Source: Terriglobia bacterium
GTDB lineage: Bacteria > Acidobacteriota > Terriglobia > Bryobacterales > Bryobacteraceae
Length of the DNA stretch: 64,000 nt
Direction: 5' to 3'
Assembly (NCBI GenBank): GCA_020073615.1
Contig: JAIQEX010000010.1
Coordinates: 18,767 to 82,766, forward strand
Shown here: positions 49,738 through 59,124 of the stretch, one piece after another
How the letters are laid out: each line of letters begins with the position of its first letter
How positions within the stretch are numbered: position 1 is the stretch's first letter
The notes under the pieces: generated by a model
What the model saw: only the letters and a program-made list of their open reading frames with translations
What the model was told of the DNA's origin: nothing
Databases searched by the model: none
Made by a program: the position numbers and the translations under genes

Positions 49738-50706
49738 ATGAAGCTTTCGCTCGCCGCCCTCTTTCTGCCTGGTCTGTGCCTGGCCGCCATCTGGCCGGAG
49801 AACATAGGCCCCTACCGCCGCACGGCCACGACGGCGCCGGCCCTGGCTGATCGCCCCGTGTGGAACGAGTACGGCCTCAAGGAGGCCGAAACCGCTAGCT
49901 ACGAAAATGGGGCGTCCGGTTTCACGGCCACCGCGTACCGTCTCAACGACACCACCGGGGCGCTGGCTGCCTTCGACTGGCAGCGCCCCGCCAAGTCCAC
50001 CGCCTCGAACGCGGCCCCCCTGGCGGCCGAGACCGCGGCCGGGCTGATGTTGGTCCACGGCAATTATCTGCTCTCTTTTGCCGGCTACAAGCCCGGCCGG
50101 CCGGACCTGGACGCGGTCACGGAAAGCCTGCGCAACGTGGATACGACTTCGCTGCCCGCTCTCGCCGGATATCTGCCTTCGCGGGCCCTGGTGCCCAACA
50201 GCGAGCGCTACATCACCGGGCCGGCCAGCCTGGAGAAGTTCGATCCCGGAATTCCCCCCTCGGTAGCCGCCTTTCATTTCGGGGCGGAGGCCCAGATGGG
50301 CGTTTTCCACAGCTCCAAAGGCGACATGACGCTCGCGGTCTTCAATTACCCGACGCCGCAAATCGCCATGCAGAGAGTGGCCGATTTCGAAAAACTGCCG
50401 GGGGCGGTGGCCAAACGGAGCGGCCCGCTGGTGGCGGTTGTATTTTCTCCGCCCGACCCCGATTTTGCCGAGCGCCTGCTGGGGGAGGTCCGCTATCAGG
50501 CCGAAGTGACCCGCGACGAGCGCGTTCCCACGCGCCGGGACAACATCGGCGATCTCGTCATAAATGCCTTCGTTCTCATTGGGATACTACTGGTGTTTTC
50601 GCTCGCTTCGGGGCTCGCGCTGGGCGGCTTCCGGGCTGTTCTGCGCTACGCGAGAAAGGGGCAGGAGCCCGAGGCCATGATCACGCTGCATTTGGAGCGC
50701 CGCTGA
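49738..50706 (+). CDS. DUF6599-like exported membrane-anchored protein
   Basis: A 322-residue protein. The signal peptide (MKLSLAALFLPGLCLAAIWPENIG) is followed by a repeated alpha/beta domain (ATAYRLNDTTGALAAFDW, LMLVHGNYLLSFAG, then VAAFHFGAEAQMGVFHSSKGDMTLAVFNYPTPQIAMQRVADFE, VAVVFSPPDP). One membrane helix lies at 275-300 (LVINAFVLIGILLVFSLASGLALGG). Resembles acidobacterial DUF6599 proteins of unknown role. GGGAG lies just before the ATG. No operon partner. Confidence 0.7.
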   Translation: MKLSLAALFLPGLCLAAIWPENIGPYRRTATTAPALADRPVWNEYGLKEAETASYENGASGFTATAYRLNDTTGALAAFDWQRPAKSTASNAAPLAAETAAGLMLVHGNYLLSFAGYKPGRPDLDAVTESLRNVDTTSLPALAGYLPSRALVPNSERYITGPASLEKFDPGIPPSVAAFHFGAEAQMGVFHSSKGDMTLAVFNYPTPQIAMQRVADFEKLPGAVAKRSGPLVAVVFSPPDPDFAERLLGEVRYQAEVTRDERVPTRRDNIGDLVINAFVLIGILLVFSLASGLALGGFRAVLRYARKGQEPEAMITLHLERR

Positions 50707-50867
50707 TGCGGCTACATAAGCTTCCGGTTTTGTTTGCCTTAGACCGAAATCCTCAGCCCTGGAATGGTGCATTTCGGCAATCCCCGCGCGCTGTCGAAAA
50801 ATGAACGCTCCCGCAAGTCAGCCTGTACGAGCAGGTTACAACCAAAAATTTTGGGCCGGATTTTCCC

Positions 50868-50896
50868 TTGACTTGCGGGCCGTAGGGAAATAAGAT
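50868..50896 (+). promoter_or_regulatory. strong sigma-70-type promoter upstream of the ABC exporter leader
   Basis: TTGACT (50868-50873), a 17-base spacer and TAAGAT (50891-50896). Transcription would begin near 50903, giving a leader of about 135 nt before the exporter ATG. The preceding 160 bp contain no gene. Confidence 0.7.
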
Positions 50897-50897
50897 T

Positions 50898-51010
50898 CAG
50901 CTACAAAGTTTTGACGGTTGCGATTCCGTCGAAGCTGATTCTCCCATCGAACATCACCCTGGTAGAACAGGGCAAAATGCTCACCCCTCGGGGTGAGCAT
51001 TTCTATTCTA
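50898..51010 (+). ncRNA. structured leader RNA or small RNA ending in a terminator-like hairpin
   Basis: Three hairpins follow the promoter. The first (50898-50937) pairs CAGCT/AGCTG and GACGG/CCGTC. The second is CCCTG-GTAGAA-CAGGG (50957-50972). The third is a perfect 10-base stem, ATGCTCACCC/GGGTGAGCAT, with a CTCG tetraloop (50977-51000), flanked by AAA and TTCTATTCT. The last resembles an intrinsic terminator with a weak U tract. The RNA could be a cis-acting attenuator of the exporter or a free small RNA of about 105 nt. No known class was recognised. An alternative, a reading frame from TTG 50911 through this region, has no ribosome binding site. Confidence 0.5.
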
Positions 51011-51038
51011 CAGGAAACATTGCGGTTATACTGATCTC

Positions 51039-52871
51039 ATGGACCCACCCGCGCCGCCGGTTGCACCGCGCAAGCCCTCCTGGAGGGCCCGCCTCGCCTC
51101 CCTGCGGAACGTGCGGCCGCTCGTCGGCATGGTGTGGAAGACCAGCCCGCCGCTGGTTTCGGCCACCGCGCTTCTGCGCCTGCTGCGCGGACTCATGCCG
51201 CTCGCCATGCTCTGGGTCTCGAAGCTCATCGTGGACGCCGTGGTGGGGCGGATTTCGCGTGGAACCGGCAACTTGGACGGTATCTGGAGGCTGGTGGCCC
51301 TGGAACTCTCGCTCGCCGTGGCCAGCGATGTCCTGGGACGCGCCAACACCCTGTGCGACAGCCTGCTGGGCGACCGCTTCACCAACCTGGTCAGTCTCCG
51401 GCTCATGCGCCATGCCACCGAGCTTGACCTGGCCTCCTTTGAGGACCCGGAGTTCTACGACAAGCTGGAACGGGCCCGCCGGCAGACCACCGGCCGCCTG
51501 GGACTGCTGGCCGCGCTCCTCAACATGGGTCAGGACACGCTGACGCTGCTCTCGCTGTCCGCCGGCCTGATCGTGTTCTCTCCCTGGCTGATGGCGCTCC
51601 TGGTGGTGGCCGTGATCCCCGCGTTCCTGGGCGAGACGCACTTCACGAGCCTGGCATATTCAGCGTTATACCGGCGCACCCCGGAGCGGCGCCAGCTCGA
51701 CTACCTCCGCTTTCTGGGCGCGAGCACCTATAGCGCCAAGGAAGTGAAGATCTTCGGGCTGGGTCCCCACCTGACTCAACGATACCATCAGCTTTCTGAA
51801 GCCATCTATTTGGAAAATAAAGGTATCGCAACCAAGAGAGCGGTCGCCGGCTCGGCGTTGAATCTGATCTCCACGGGCGGCTACTACGGGGCTTACGCGG
51901 TGGTCCTGATCAAGACCATTGCGGGGGCCATCAGCTTCGGGACGTTCACCTTCCTGACGGGCGCGTTTTCCCGGTCGCGCTCCTACATCGAGCGCATTCT
52001 CTCCGGCTTCAACGACATTTCCGAACAGGCGATGTTTCTCAAGGACCTGTTCGAGTTTTTCGAGATGGAACCGTCGATCCGGTCCCTGCCGGGCGCCATT
52101 CCCGCTCCGCGCCGCATCCGCCGGGGGTTTGAGTTCCGCGATGTCAGCTTCGCCTATCCGGGGTCCGATCGTCTGGTAGTGCAAAACATCAGTTTTTCCT
52201 TGCATCAGACTGAAAAAATGGCATTAATCGGCGAAAACGGTGCCGGCAAAACCACCCTGGTGAAGCTCCTCGCCCGGCTTTACGACCCCACCCGGGGCCG
52301 CATCCTGCTGGATGGCGTCGATCTGCGCGAATACGACGTCGACGGCCTCCGCCGCGAAATCGGCGTCATCTTCCAGGACTACATGCGCTACGACATGCTG
52401 GCGCGCGAGAACATTGGCTTTGGCAAGATCGAATCGCTCGCCGACCAGCCGCGCATCGAATCCGCCGCCTTCAAGAGCCTCGCAAAAAACGTGATCGACC
52501 GGCTGCCGAACGGCTACGATCAGATGGTGGGCAGGAGATTCGAGGGCGGCGTGGACCTTTCCGGCGGCGAGTGGCAGAAGTTCGCCCTGGCGCGGGCCTT
52601 CATGCGCGACGCCCAGGTGTTGATCCTCGACGAGCCCACGGCCACGCTCGACGCGCGCGCCGAATACGAAGTGTTCCAGCGCTTCGCCGATCTCACGCGC
52701 GAGCGCATGGCCGTGCTGATCTCGCACCGGTTCTCTACGGTTCGCATGGCGGACCGCATCCTCGTGCTGGCCGGCGGCGGCATTCGGGAGCAGGGCACGC
52801 ACCAGCAGCTCCTCGCCCTGGGCGGGCGGTACGCCGGTCTGTTCGAGCTGCAAGCGGCGGGTTACAGATGA
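51039..52871 (+). CDS. ABC exporter, fused permease and ATPase
   Basis: A 610-residue half-transporter. Six membrane helices are expected in residues 25-330 (MPLAMLWVSKLIVDAVVG, LTLLSLSAGLIVFSPWLMALLVVAVIPAFL, GAYAVVLIKTIAGAISFGTFTFL). The ATPase has Walker A GENGAGKTT (398-406), Q-loop VIFQDYM, signature LSGGEWQK (about 507), Walker B VLILDEPTATLD and an H-loop histidine in ISHRFSTV. It should act as a homodimer exporting a lipid, peptide or drug. It follows a structured leader RNA and is 19 bp upstream of the RNase J gene, so the two may be co-transcribed. It is far from the lasso locus (40 kb), but export of that peptide cannot be excluded. Confidence 0.93.
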   Translation: MDPPAPPVAPRKPSWRARLASLRNVRPLVGMVWKTSPPLVSATALLRLLRGLMPLAMLWVSKLIVDAVVGRISRGTGNLDGIWRLVALELSLAVASDVLGRANTLCDSLLGDRFTNLVSLRLMRHATELDLASFEDPEFYDKLERARRQTTGRLGLLAALLNMGQDTLTLLSLSAGLIVFSPWLMALLVVAVIPAFLGETHFTSLAYSALYRRTPERRQLDYLRFLGASTYSAKEVKIFGLGPHLTQRYHQLSEAIYLENKGIATKRAVAGSALNLISTGGYYGAYAVVLIKTIAGAISFGTFTFLTGAFSRSRSYIERILSGFNDISEQAMFLKDLFEFFEMEPSIRSLPGAIPAPRRIRRGFEFRDVSFAYPGSDRLVVQNISFSLHQTEKMALIGENGAGKTTLVKLLARLYDPTRGRILLDGVDLREYDVDGLRREIGVIFQDYMRYDMLARENIGFGKIESLADQPRIESAAFKSLAKNVIDRLPNGYDQMVGRRFEGGVDLSGGEWQKFALARAFMRDAQVLILDEPTATLDARAEYEVFQRFADLTRERMAVLISHRFSTVRMADRILVLAGGGIREQGTHQQLLALGGRYAGLFELQAAGYR

Positions 52872-52890
52872 GGCAGAAAGCGGAAAGCGC

Positions 52891-54561
52891 ATGACCGATC
52901 AGAAGCTGCAAGTAATCCCCCTGGGCGGGTTGGGCGAGTTTGGCATGAACATGATGGCCATCCGCTACGCCTCCGACATCATCATCGTGGACTGCGGGAT
53001 GATGTTTCCCGAGGCCGAGCTGCTGGGCGTCGACCTGGTGATGCCCGACCTGACCTTCCTCAAGGAGAACCAGGGGCAGATCCGCGCCGTGGTCTTGACC
53101 CACGGTCATGAGGACCACATCGGCGCCGTGCCCTACTTCCTCAGCGAGATTGACGTGCCGGTGTACGGCACCGCTTTCACCCTTGCGCTGGTGGACCGGC
53201 GCCTGGAGGAGTACGAGCTCGAAGAGGAGCCGCGCTTCATCAAGGTCAAGCCCAAGCAGGTGGTCGAAATCGGCCCGTTCAAGATCGAGTTCATTCACGT
53301 GACGCACTCCATCGTGAGCAGCGTGGCGCTGGCCATCACCACGCCGCTCGGCGTCATCCTCCACACCGGCGATTTCAAAGTGGACCCGACGCCCACCGAC
53401 AACGAGCTGTTCGACCTCCACACCCTGGCCGATTACGGCAAGCGCGGCGTGCTCCTGCTGCTCTCCGATTCCACCAACTCCGACCGCCCCGGCTACACCG
53501 AATCGGAGCGCGCCGTGCGCCCGCGCATGGAAGAGATTTTCAACCGCGCCGAGCGGCGCGTGCTGGTCTCGTGCTTCAGCTCGTCCATTCACCGCATCCA
53601 GCTGGTGCTCGACCTGGCGCAGGAGTACGGCCGCCGCGTGTCGGTCATCGGACGGAGCATGGTGTCGGTCACCGAGATCGCGCACTCGCTCGGCCTGCTC
53701 GACATCCCGGACGGCATCCTGCTGCGCCCGCAGGACGCCATGAACCTGCCGCCGGATAAAGTCGCCTTCCTGATTTCCGGCACGCAGGGCGAGCCCATGA
53801 GCGCGCTGGCGCGGGTGGCCGTGGACAACCACAAGCATGTTTCGGTGGAAAAGGGCGACACCGTGGTGCTCAGCTCGCGCATCATTCCGGGCAACGAAAA
53901 AGCGATTTTCCGCATGATCGACCACATGGCGCGGCGCGGCGCCGACGTGCTCTACGGCAGCATGAACCCGCCGCTGCACGTCTCCGGGCACGCCAGCGTG
54001 GAGGAGATGAAACTGGTGCTGAACCTGGTGCGCCCGCGGTATTTCGTGCCCATCCACGGCGAGTTCCGCCAGCTTGCCAAGCACGCCCGCCTGGCCGAGC
54101 ACCTGCGCTTCGCCGGCCTGGAGGAGAGCTTCGTCATGGAATCGGGCGACATCCTGGAGATCGATCACCACGGCGCGCGCAGGGCCGGCCGGGTGGCCGT
54201 GGGGCGCGTGTGCATCGATTCCGGCTCGGTGGACGACGTGGTCCAGGAGGTGGTGATTCGTGATCGCCGCCACCTTTCCGAAGACGGCATCGTGCTGCCC
54301 ATCATCGCCATCAACCGCCACACCGGCCGCATCGAGAGCCTGCCGGAGATCGTGAGCCGCGGCTTCGCCCTGGCCGAAGACGGTTCCGAATTCATGCAGA
54401 ATGCGCGCCAGGTGGTGGCCAAGACGCTGGAGGGCTCGAACCAGGAGGAGAAGACCGACTGGGGCGTGATGAAGGAGAAGATCCGCGCCGACCTGAAACG
54501 GTACATCGTCAAGGAGACGGCGCGGCGGCCGTTGATCATGCCAGTGATTTTGGAGGTGTAG
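52891..54561 (+). CDS. rnj: ribonuclease J
   Basis: A 556-residue metallo-beta-lactamase/beta-CASP nuclease. The zinc site is LTHGHEDHIGAVP (H71, H73, D75, H76), IHVTHSI and LHTGDFKVD. The beta-CASP part includes SDSTNSDRPGYTESER, VSCFSSSIHRIQ and MNPPLHVSGHAS, and the C-terminal domain is typical of RNase J. The enzyme combines 5'-3' exonuclease and endonuclease activity in mRNA decay and rRNA processing. Full-length with intact catalytic residues. It lies 19 bp after the ABC exporter. Confidence 0.96.
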   Translation: MTDQKLQVIPLGGLGEFGMNMMAIRYASDIIIVDCGMMFPEAELLGVDLVMPDLTFLKENQGQIRAVVLTHGHEDHIGAVPYFLSEIDVPVYGTAFTLALVDRRLEEYELEEEPRFIKVKPKQVVEIGPFKIEFIHVTHSIVSSVALAITTPLGVILHTGDFKVDPTPTDNELFDLHTLADYGKRGVLLLLSDSTNSDRPGYTESERAVRPRMEEIFNRAERRVLVSCFSSSIHRIQLVLDLAQEYGRRVSVIGRSMVSVTEIAHSLGLLDIPDGILLRPQDAMNLPPDKVAFLISGTQGEPMSALARVAVDNHKHVSVEKGDTVVLSSRIIPGNEKAIFRMIDHMARRGADVLYGSMNPPLHVSGHASVEEMKLVLNLVRPRYFVPIHGEFRQLAKHARLAEHLRFAGLEESFVMESGDILEIDHHGARRAGRVAVGRVCIDSGSVDDVVQEVVIRDRRHLSEDGIVLPIIAINRHTGRIESLPEIVSRGFALAEDGSEFMQNARQVVAKTLEGSNQEEKTDWGVMKEKIRADLKRYIVKETARRPLIMPVILEV

Positions 54562-54616
54562 GGGCAGGGCTGGTCGCTTGATGGCGGAGAAGCGGCGATT
54601 GCCAGATTGCGGCCTG

Positions 54617-55063
54617 TCAGAGTGTTCCCGATGTCAGCCCCAGTCGCCCAATCCCGATCTCTAACGCTCGATCAAAGCGGCACGTGAGCAGGTGTATGAG
54701 TTCCTCAACAATCAAGAGGTTTTCTCGATTGTCGACAAAAACGGGTTCGCGCAACCTGGAATAGAGCAGACCCATTGCCGGATGGCACACATTAATCCAA
54801 AGCTCACTGCCAACCTGCCATGCCATCCGGTTCGGCAACCCCGGCAGCTCAATGAACTTGACAGGCCCTTGAATCCGTTGACGAACCGCCTCTGGAACCG
54901 GCTTCGAGCGCTGCCTGCCCTCAATTAGGTTCTTGGAAGACAGATCTATCACGCGCATCCCATTCTCCCGCAAATAGTCCACCACCAAGTCCGCTTCAAG
55001 CGCACTCTTCTTCGAATCCGCACGGGTCGCTTCGGAGTCGTCACGGATTGCAGCAATTACCAT
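54617..55063 (-). CDS. hypothetical protein, possibly a fragment
   Basis: A 148-residue protein I do not recognise. KSALEADLVVDYLRENGMRVIDLSSKNLIEG and WQVGSELWINVCHPAMGLL, then NRENLLIVEELIHLLTCRFDRALEIG, look like the end of a larger alpha/beta protein; the last segment vaguely recalls the C-termini of Hsp90-like ATPases. No signal peptide. GC is lower than in its neighbours. It may be a decayed piece of a longer gene. Confidence 0.5.
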   Translation of the reverse strand: MVIAAIRDDSEATRADSKKSALEADLVVDYLRENGMRVIDLSSKNLIEGRQRSKPVPEAVRQRIQGPVKFIELPGLPNRMAWQVGSELWINVCHPAMGLLYSRLREPVFVDNRENLLIVEELIHLLTCRFDRALEIGIGRLGLTSGTL

Positions 55064-55255
55064 TTCGTTCTCCCGGCGTCACCAGCACAAGGGTCACGAT
55101 TCCGCCAGTTCCCAACAAGAAAACAGGCAGGCACAAATCAGTACTCACAGGACGAAGCGTGTGGACCGCGCTGCTCGACGCGTGATTTCTTTCTCTGCGC
55201 GCGGCTATCAGCGGTTTGACAGGTGCTAAATGCCGGCCGTTCCCCGGCGGCGCCT

Positions 55256-55849
55256 CTACGGCGCCAGATCCGCGTCCTGGATTTTGTATTTTGTTTTCAG
55301 GTCGGCGATCGCCTGCGCCACCGAATCCTCCGGTCCTTTGTACCCTTGCACCAGCGGATTCAGTTTGTCGATGCCGCTGGGGTAGGTGTCCCCGGCGTAA
55401 GCGCGGCTCTGGCGGAATTCCTCAAAACCGGCGGCGGATTGTAGTAATGCGGCCCGGACCTCCGTGAGAAGGCGCTGCCGTTTGCTGAGCTTGTTGATCA
55501 AGCCCGTGCGTATGTTCTGCAAGTACTCTTTCTTGAGAGCCATGTTTTCCACCGCTTCGCGCACCTGGCCCAATTGCGTGCTGAGGGTGGCCGCCGAATT
55601 GGCCAGGTCCTTGGCCACCCCGGCATTCTGCTCCAGATCGGCGGCACGGCCGCCGCCGTTGGCCATGAGGCCGTCGGACCAGGCGCGAACGCTGTCGAGG
55701 AAGTCCTTCTCCAGCTTGTTGGCGCTCGCAAGATCGGCGCGCTTCTGTTCGAGGACCTTGCAGAACGCGACCGCCTCGCCGTGCTCTTCCTTGCCGCATC
55801 CCGTGAGAAAAGCCACGGCCGCCAGAAACCAGCAGTAACGCAGGCTCAT
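55256..55849 (-). CDS. helical lipoprotein
   Basis: A 197-residue predicted lipoprotein. The signal MSLRYCWFLAAVAFLTGC has lipobox cysteine 18. The mature part is largely helical with coiled-coil character (VAFCKVLEQKRADLASANKLEKDFLDSVRAW, LREAVENMALKKEYLQNIRTGLINKLSKRQRLLTEV-like stretches). No family was recognised; a periplasmic spacer or stress-related role is possible. Divergent from the YbaK-type gene, with about 100 bp between the starts. Confidence 0.68.
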   Translation of the reverse strand: MSLRYCWFLAAVAFLTGCGKEEHGEAVAFCKVLEQKRADLASANKLEKDFLDSVRAWSDGLMANGGGRAADLEQNAGVAKDLANSAATLSTQLGQVREAVENMALKKEYLQNIRTGLINKLSKRQRLLTEVRAALLQSAAGFEEFRQSRAYAGDTYPSGIDKLNPLVQGYKGPEDSVAQAIADLKTKYKIQDADLAP

Positions 55850-55946
55850 AAAATCACCTTTCGAAGGCCGGAATCAGTATGGCGCGGTTTTTTACCGGTG
55901 TCCATCGGGGCCGGGCGGGCGTACAATTCTGGTAGCGGAGGTTTCT

Positions 55947-56435
55947 ATGCCGGTATTGGAGAAACTGCGCGATTTGCTGCAAACGAATCAGGTCCCATTC
56001 ACCCAGACTACTCATCCCACCGCCTTCACGGCCCGCGAGGTCGCTTCGGCGGAACACCTGCCCGCACGGGAGGTTGCCAAGACCGTCGTGATATTTGGAG
56101 ACGGTAGGTTTCACATGATCGTCATCCCCGCCAACCGGGTGGTCGATCTCCAGGAAGTCCGCCTGGCACTGGGTCTTACCCACGTCCGCCTGGCCACCGA
56201 AGACGAACTGGCCAAGCTCTTCCCGGATTGCGAGTTGGGCGCCATGCCCCCCTTCGGCAGCCTGTATGGCATGGCGGTGTATTTCGACGGCAGCTTGAAC
56301 GGGGACGATACGATCGCATTCAATGCGGGAACCCACCGCGATGTGGTCCACATGCGCACCGAGGATTATCTAAGACTGGCGCAGCCGGCGGTGGTCACGC
56401 TCGCCCGCACCATGGCGATGCGCCACGGCTGGTGA
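55947..56435 (+). CDS. YbaK/ProX-type aminoacyl-tRNA deacylase
   Basis: A 162-residue editing-domain protein. VPFTQTTHPTAFTAREVASAEHLPAREVAKTVVIFGDG contains the catalytic-type lysine K45 of the YbaK/ProRS INS-domain family. FHMIVIPANRVVDLQEVRLALG, then GAMPPFGSLYGMAVYFDGSL and IAFNAGTHRDVVHMRTEDYLRL, complete the fold. Such proteins remove wrong amino acids from tRNA (often tRNA-Pro or tRNA-Cys). Substrate specificity cannot be read directly. Confidence 0.88.
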   Translation: MPVLEKLRDLLQTNQVPFTQTTHPTAFTAREVASAEHLPAREVAKTVVIFGDGRFHMIVIPANRVVDLQEVRLALGLTHVRLATEDELAKLFPDCELGAMPPFGSLYGMAVYFDGSLNGDDTIAFNAGTHRDVVHMRTEDYLRLAQPAVVTLARTMAMRHGW

Positions 56436-56448
56436 TCGGCCCGGGCTT

Positions 56449-59055
56449 TCACGCCCCGGTAGCTTTCCCCTGGCCGTCCGCCCAGGCGATGATGCCGGGC
56501 AGGAAGGTCTTGGCATTATCGGCGTGGAAGGGGAGGACGCGCACGGTGTAGCCGTGCAGCCCGCTTTGGTTGCGGGGCACGCCGGTGGCTTCGAAAGTCC
56601 AGACTCCCTCCCGGTTCGCACCGGCGGGCTGCATGGGAATCGCCTGCGCACTGGTGATCTCGCCGTGGGCATTGAGGCGCCCCAGGTAGAGCTCCACACG
56701 GACTTCCGCTGATGGGATGGCCCCCAGCCGGACCCGCGCCTGCACGTGAATCTGGCTGCCTACCGCCAGCCGGCTGCCCGGGAGGGCATCCACGGATTCG
56801 ACGCGAACGTGCGGCCACTCGTTTTGCACCCGCGCAATCCAGGCGGCCAGCGCCCTGGCGCCGGCCGATCCCGCGGCCGTCAGGTTCTGATATCGTTCGT
56901 GCGCCGCCACGTAGAAATCCGCCGCGTACTGCTTGACCACCCGCTGCATGTTGAACGACGGGCAGAGCGTGGCCACCGAAGACTTCATGTGCTGGATCCA
57001 ACGCCGCGGCAGTCCATCGGCGCCCCGCTCGTAAAAAGTGGGGACGATCTCATGCTCCAGCAGATCGTATAACGCCGTCGCCTCCACTTCGTCCTGGTAG
57101 GCGGCGTTGTCATAACTCTCGCCGCGCCCGATGGCCCAGCCGATGAAGTTGTTGCCGCGAGTGGCCGCGTCCCAGGCCTCGTCCCACCAGCCATCGAGCG
57201 TGCTCAGGTTGAGGGCCCCATTGGCCAGCGCTTTCATGCCACTGGTCCCGCTGGCTTCGAGCGGCCGGAGCGGCGTGTTGAGCCAGATGTCCGACCCCTG
57301 CACCAGGTACCGGGCCACGGCCATATCGTAGTCTTCCAGAAACACCACCCGGCGGCGAAACTCCTTTTGCTGCGCCAGCCTCACGATCTGCTGGATCAGC
57401 GCCTTGCCGGCATCGTCCCGGGGATGGGCCTTGCCGGCGTACACGATCTGCACCGGCCGTTGGGTGTTGTTGAGGATCTGTTCCAACCGGTGGGGGTCGC
57501 GCAGGGGGAGAGCCGCCCTTTTGTAGGTGGCGAACCTCCGCGCAAAGCCGATAGTCAGGGCATCCGGGTCCAGAACCTCCTCGGCGGCGTCGACCTCCGC
57601 TTGCGAGGCGCCGCGCCGTTGCAGTTGCTCGCGCAGCCGCCGGCGGGCGAAGGCCACAAGGCGTTCCCGGCGGCGTTCGTGGGTCCGCCACAGCTCTTCG
57701 GCCGGAATGCCCTCGGCCCGGCGCCAGAGTTTCGCATCGGCATGCTCTTCGCGCCACTGCGGCCCCAGGTACCGGTCGTAAAGCTGATTCATCTCCTGCG
57801 AGATCCAGGAGCGGAAATGGACGCCGTTTGTCACGTGGCCGATGGGGATTTCGTCCTCCGGAACGCCCGGCCAGATCTGCTTCCACATCTCGCGGCTCAC
57901 TTTGCCGTGCAGCTCGCTGACGCCGTTGCTTGCCGCGGCCATGCGCAGGGCCAGCACCGTCATGCAGAACTCTTCGGCGTCGTTATTGGGATTCTGGCGG
58001 CCCAGTCCCAGGAACTCCGCGCGGGTAAGTCCCAGCCCGCGCATGTAGCCCCCCAGGTAACGGTCGATCAGGTTGGGAGAAAAGTAATCGTGACCCGCCG
58101 GCACCGGCGTGTGGCCGGTAAAGATCAGACTCGCCGACGCCACTTCCCGCGCCTCCCGGAACGACAGGGCGTGCGTCTCCATCAGCCTGCGCACCCACTC
58201 CAGCCCCAGAAACGCGGAGTGGCCCTCGTTCATGTGGTACACCGTGGGCTTCAGGCCGAGCGCCTCCAAGGCGCGGTATCCGCCGATGCCCAGCAGGATC
58301 TCCTGTTTCAGCCGCATCTCCAGATCGCCGCCGTAAAGCTGGTCGGTGATATCGCGGTCTTCCGGGCGATTGGCCGTCAGGTTGGTATCGAGGAGATACA
58401 GCGACACCCGGCCGACGCGCACCCTCCAGATCTGGGCCGTCACCACCCGGCTGTCGAAGGCTATCTCCACCGTCAGCGGGCTGCCGTCCGGCCGGGTCTC
58501 GAGCGACACCGGGAGATTCTCAAAGTCGTTGTCCTCGTAGGACTCCTGCTGCCAGCCGGCGGCATTCAGGTACTGGCGAAAGTAGCCCTGCTGATAAAGG
58601 AGGCCGACGCCCACCAGCGGCGCCCCCAGGTCGCTGGCCGATTTCAGATGATCGCCCGCCAGCACGCCCAACCCCCCGGCAAAGACCGACAGACACTCGG
58701 TAAGGCCGAATTCGGCCGAGAAGTACGCCACCAGCAGACCCTCGGCATCGCCATAGGTCCGCCGGAACCAGGTGGACTCGGCCGCCAGGTACGCATCCAG
58801 CTCGCGCATGGTGCGGTCCAGGTGCGCCAGGTAAGCATCGTCCCGCGACGCGGCCTCCAGTTGCTCCTGATCGATCGCTCCCAGCATGCGCACGGGATTG
58901 TGGCCGGTGGATTCCCACAGGTCGCTATCCAGACGGCGGAACAGTTCGATGGTGTTGTGGTCCCAGGCCCAACGGAGATTGTTGGCCAGTTGGCGCAGCC
59001 CCGCAAGCGGCGCCGGCAGGGACGGGACGACATGGAATACGTGGACGGGCTTCAC
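56449..59055 (-). CDS. glgP: alpha-glucan (glycogen/maltodextrin) phosphorylase
   Basis: An 868-residue phosphorylase of the long-N-terminal (DUF3417-containing) alpha-glucan phosphorylase type. NLRWAWDHNTIELFRRLD opens the N-terminal domain; VAYFSAEFGLTECLSVFAGGLGVLAGDHLKSASDLG, VYHMNEGHSAFLGLEWVR and GHVTNGVHFRSW are characteristic. The pyridoxal-phosphate lysine is K608 in GTSGMKALANGALNLSTLDGWWDE. It releases glucose-1-phosphate from storage glucans. The last 100 residues form an extra beta domain. It ends 13 bp before the 3' end of the YbaK-type gene, convergent. Confidence 0.95.
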   Translation of the reverse strand: MKPVHVFHVVPSLPAPLAGLRQLANNLRWAWDHNTIELFRRLDSDLWESTGHNPVRMLGAIDQEQLEAASRDDAYLAHLDRTMRELDAYLAAESTWFRRTYGDAEGLLVAYFSAEFGLTECLSVFAGGLGVLAGDHLKSASDLGAPLVGVGLLYQQGYFRQYLNAAGWQQESYEDNDFENLPVSLETRPDGSPLTVEIAFDSRVVTAQIWRVRVGRVSLYLLDTNLTANRPEDRDITDQLYGGDLEMRLKQEILLGIGGYRALEALGLKPTVYHMNEGHSAFLGLEWVRRLMETHALSFREAREVASASLIFTGHTPVPAGHDYFSPNLIDRYLGGYMRGLGLTRAEFLGLGRQNPNNDAEEFCMTVLALRMAAASNGVSELHGKVSREMWKQIWPGVPEDEIPIGHVTNGVHFRSWISQEMNQLYDRYLGPQWREEHADAKLWRRAEGIPAEELWRTHERRRERLVAFARRRLREQLQRRGASQAEVDAAEEVLDPDALTIGFARRFATYKRAALPLRDPHRLEQILNNTQRPVQIVYAGKAHPRDDAGKALIQQIVRLAQQKEFRRRVVFLEDYDMAVARYLVQGSDIWLNTPLRPLEASGTSGMKALANGALNLSTLDGWWDEAWDAATRGNNFIGWAIGRGESYDNAAYQDEVEATALYDLLEHEIVPTFYERGADGLPRRWIQHMKSSVATLCPSFNMQRVVKQYAADFYVAAHERYQNLTAAGSAGARALAAWIARVQNEWPHVRVESVDALPGSRLAVGSQIHVQARVRLGAIPSAEVRVELYLGRLNAHGEITSAQAIPMQPAGANREGVWTFEATGVPRNQSGLHGYTVRVLPFHADNAKTFLPGIIAWADGQGKATGA

Positions 59056-59124
59056 AGATTAATTATCGGACCCGGAACCGTTTTCCGGTAGGGTTCCCCG
59101 GGAAAGATCGACTCACAAAGACTT

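Noticed and set aside
50911..51543. TTG-initiated frame through the leader RNA into the ABC exporter gene
   Set aside because: It lacks a ribosome site, runs out of frame across the exporter N-terminus and becomes low-complexity Arg/Pro/Trp there.
51039..52871. ABC exporter as the dedicated lasso-peptide exporter
   Set aside because: Similar architecture to lasso D proteins, but it is 40 kb away and adjacent to RNase J; no sequence evidence links the two.
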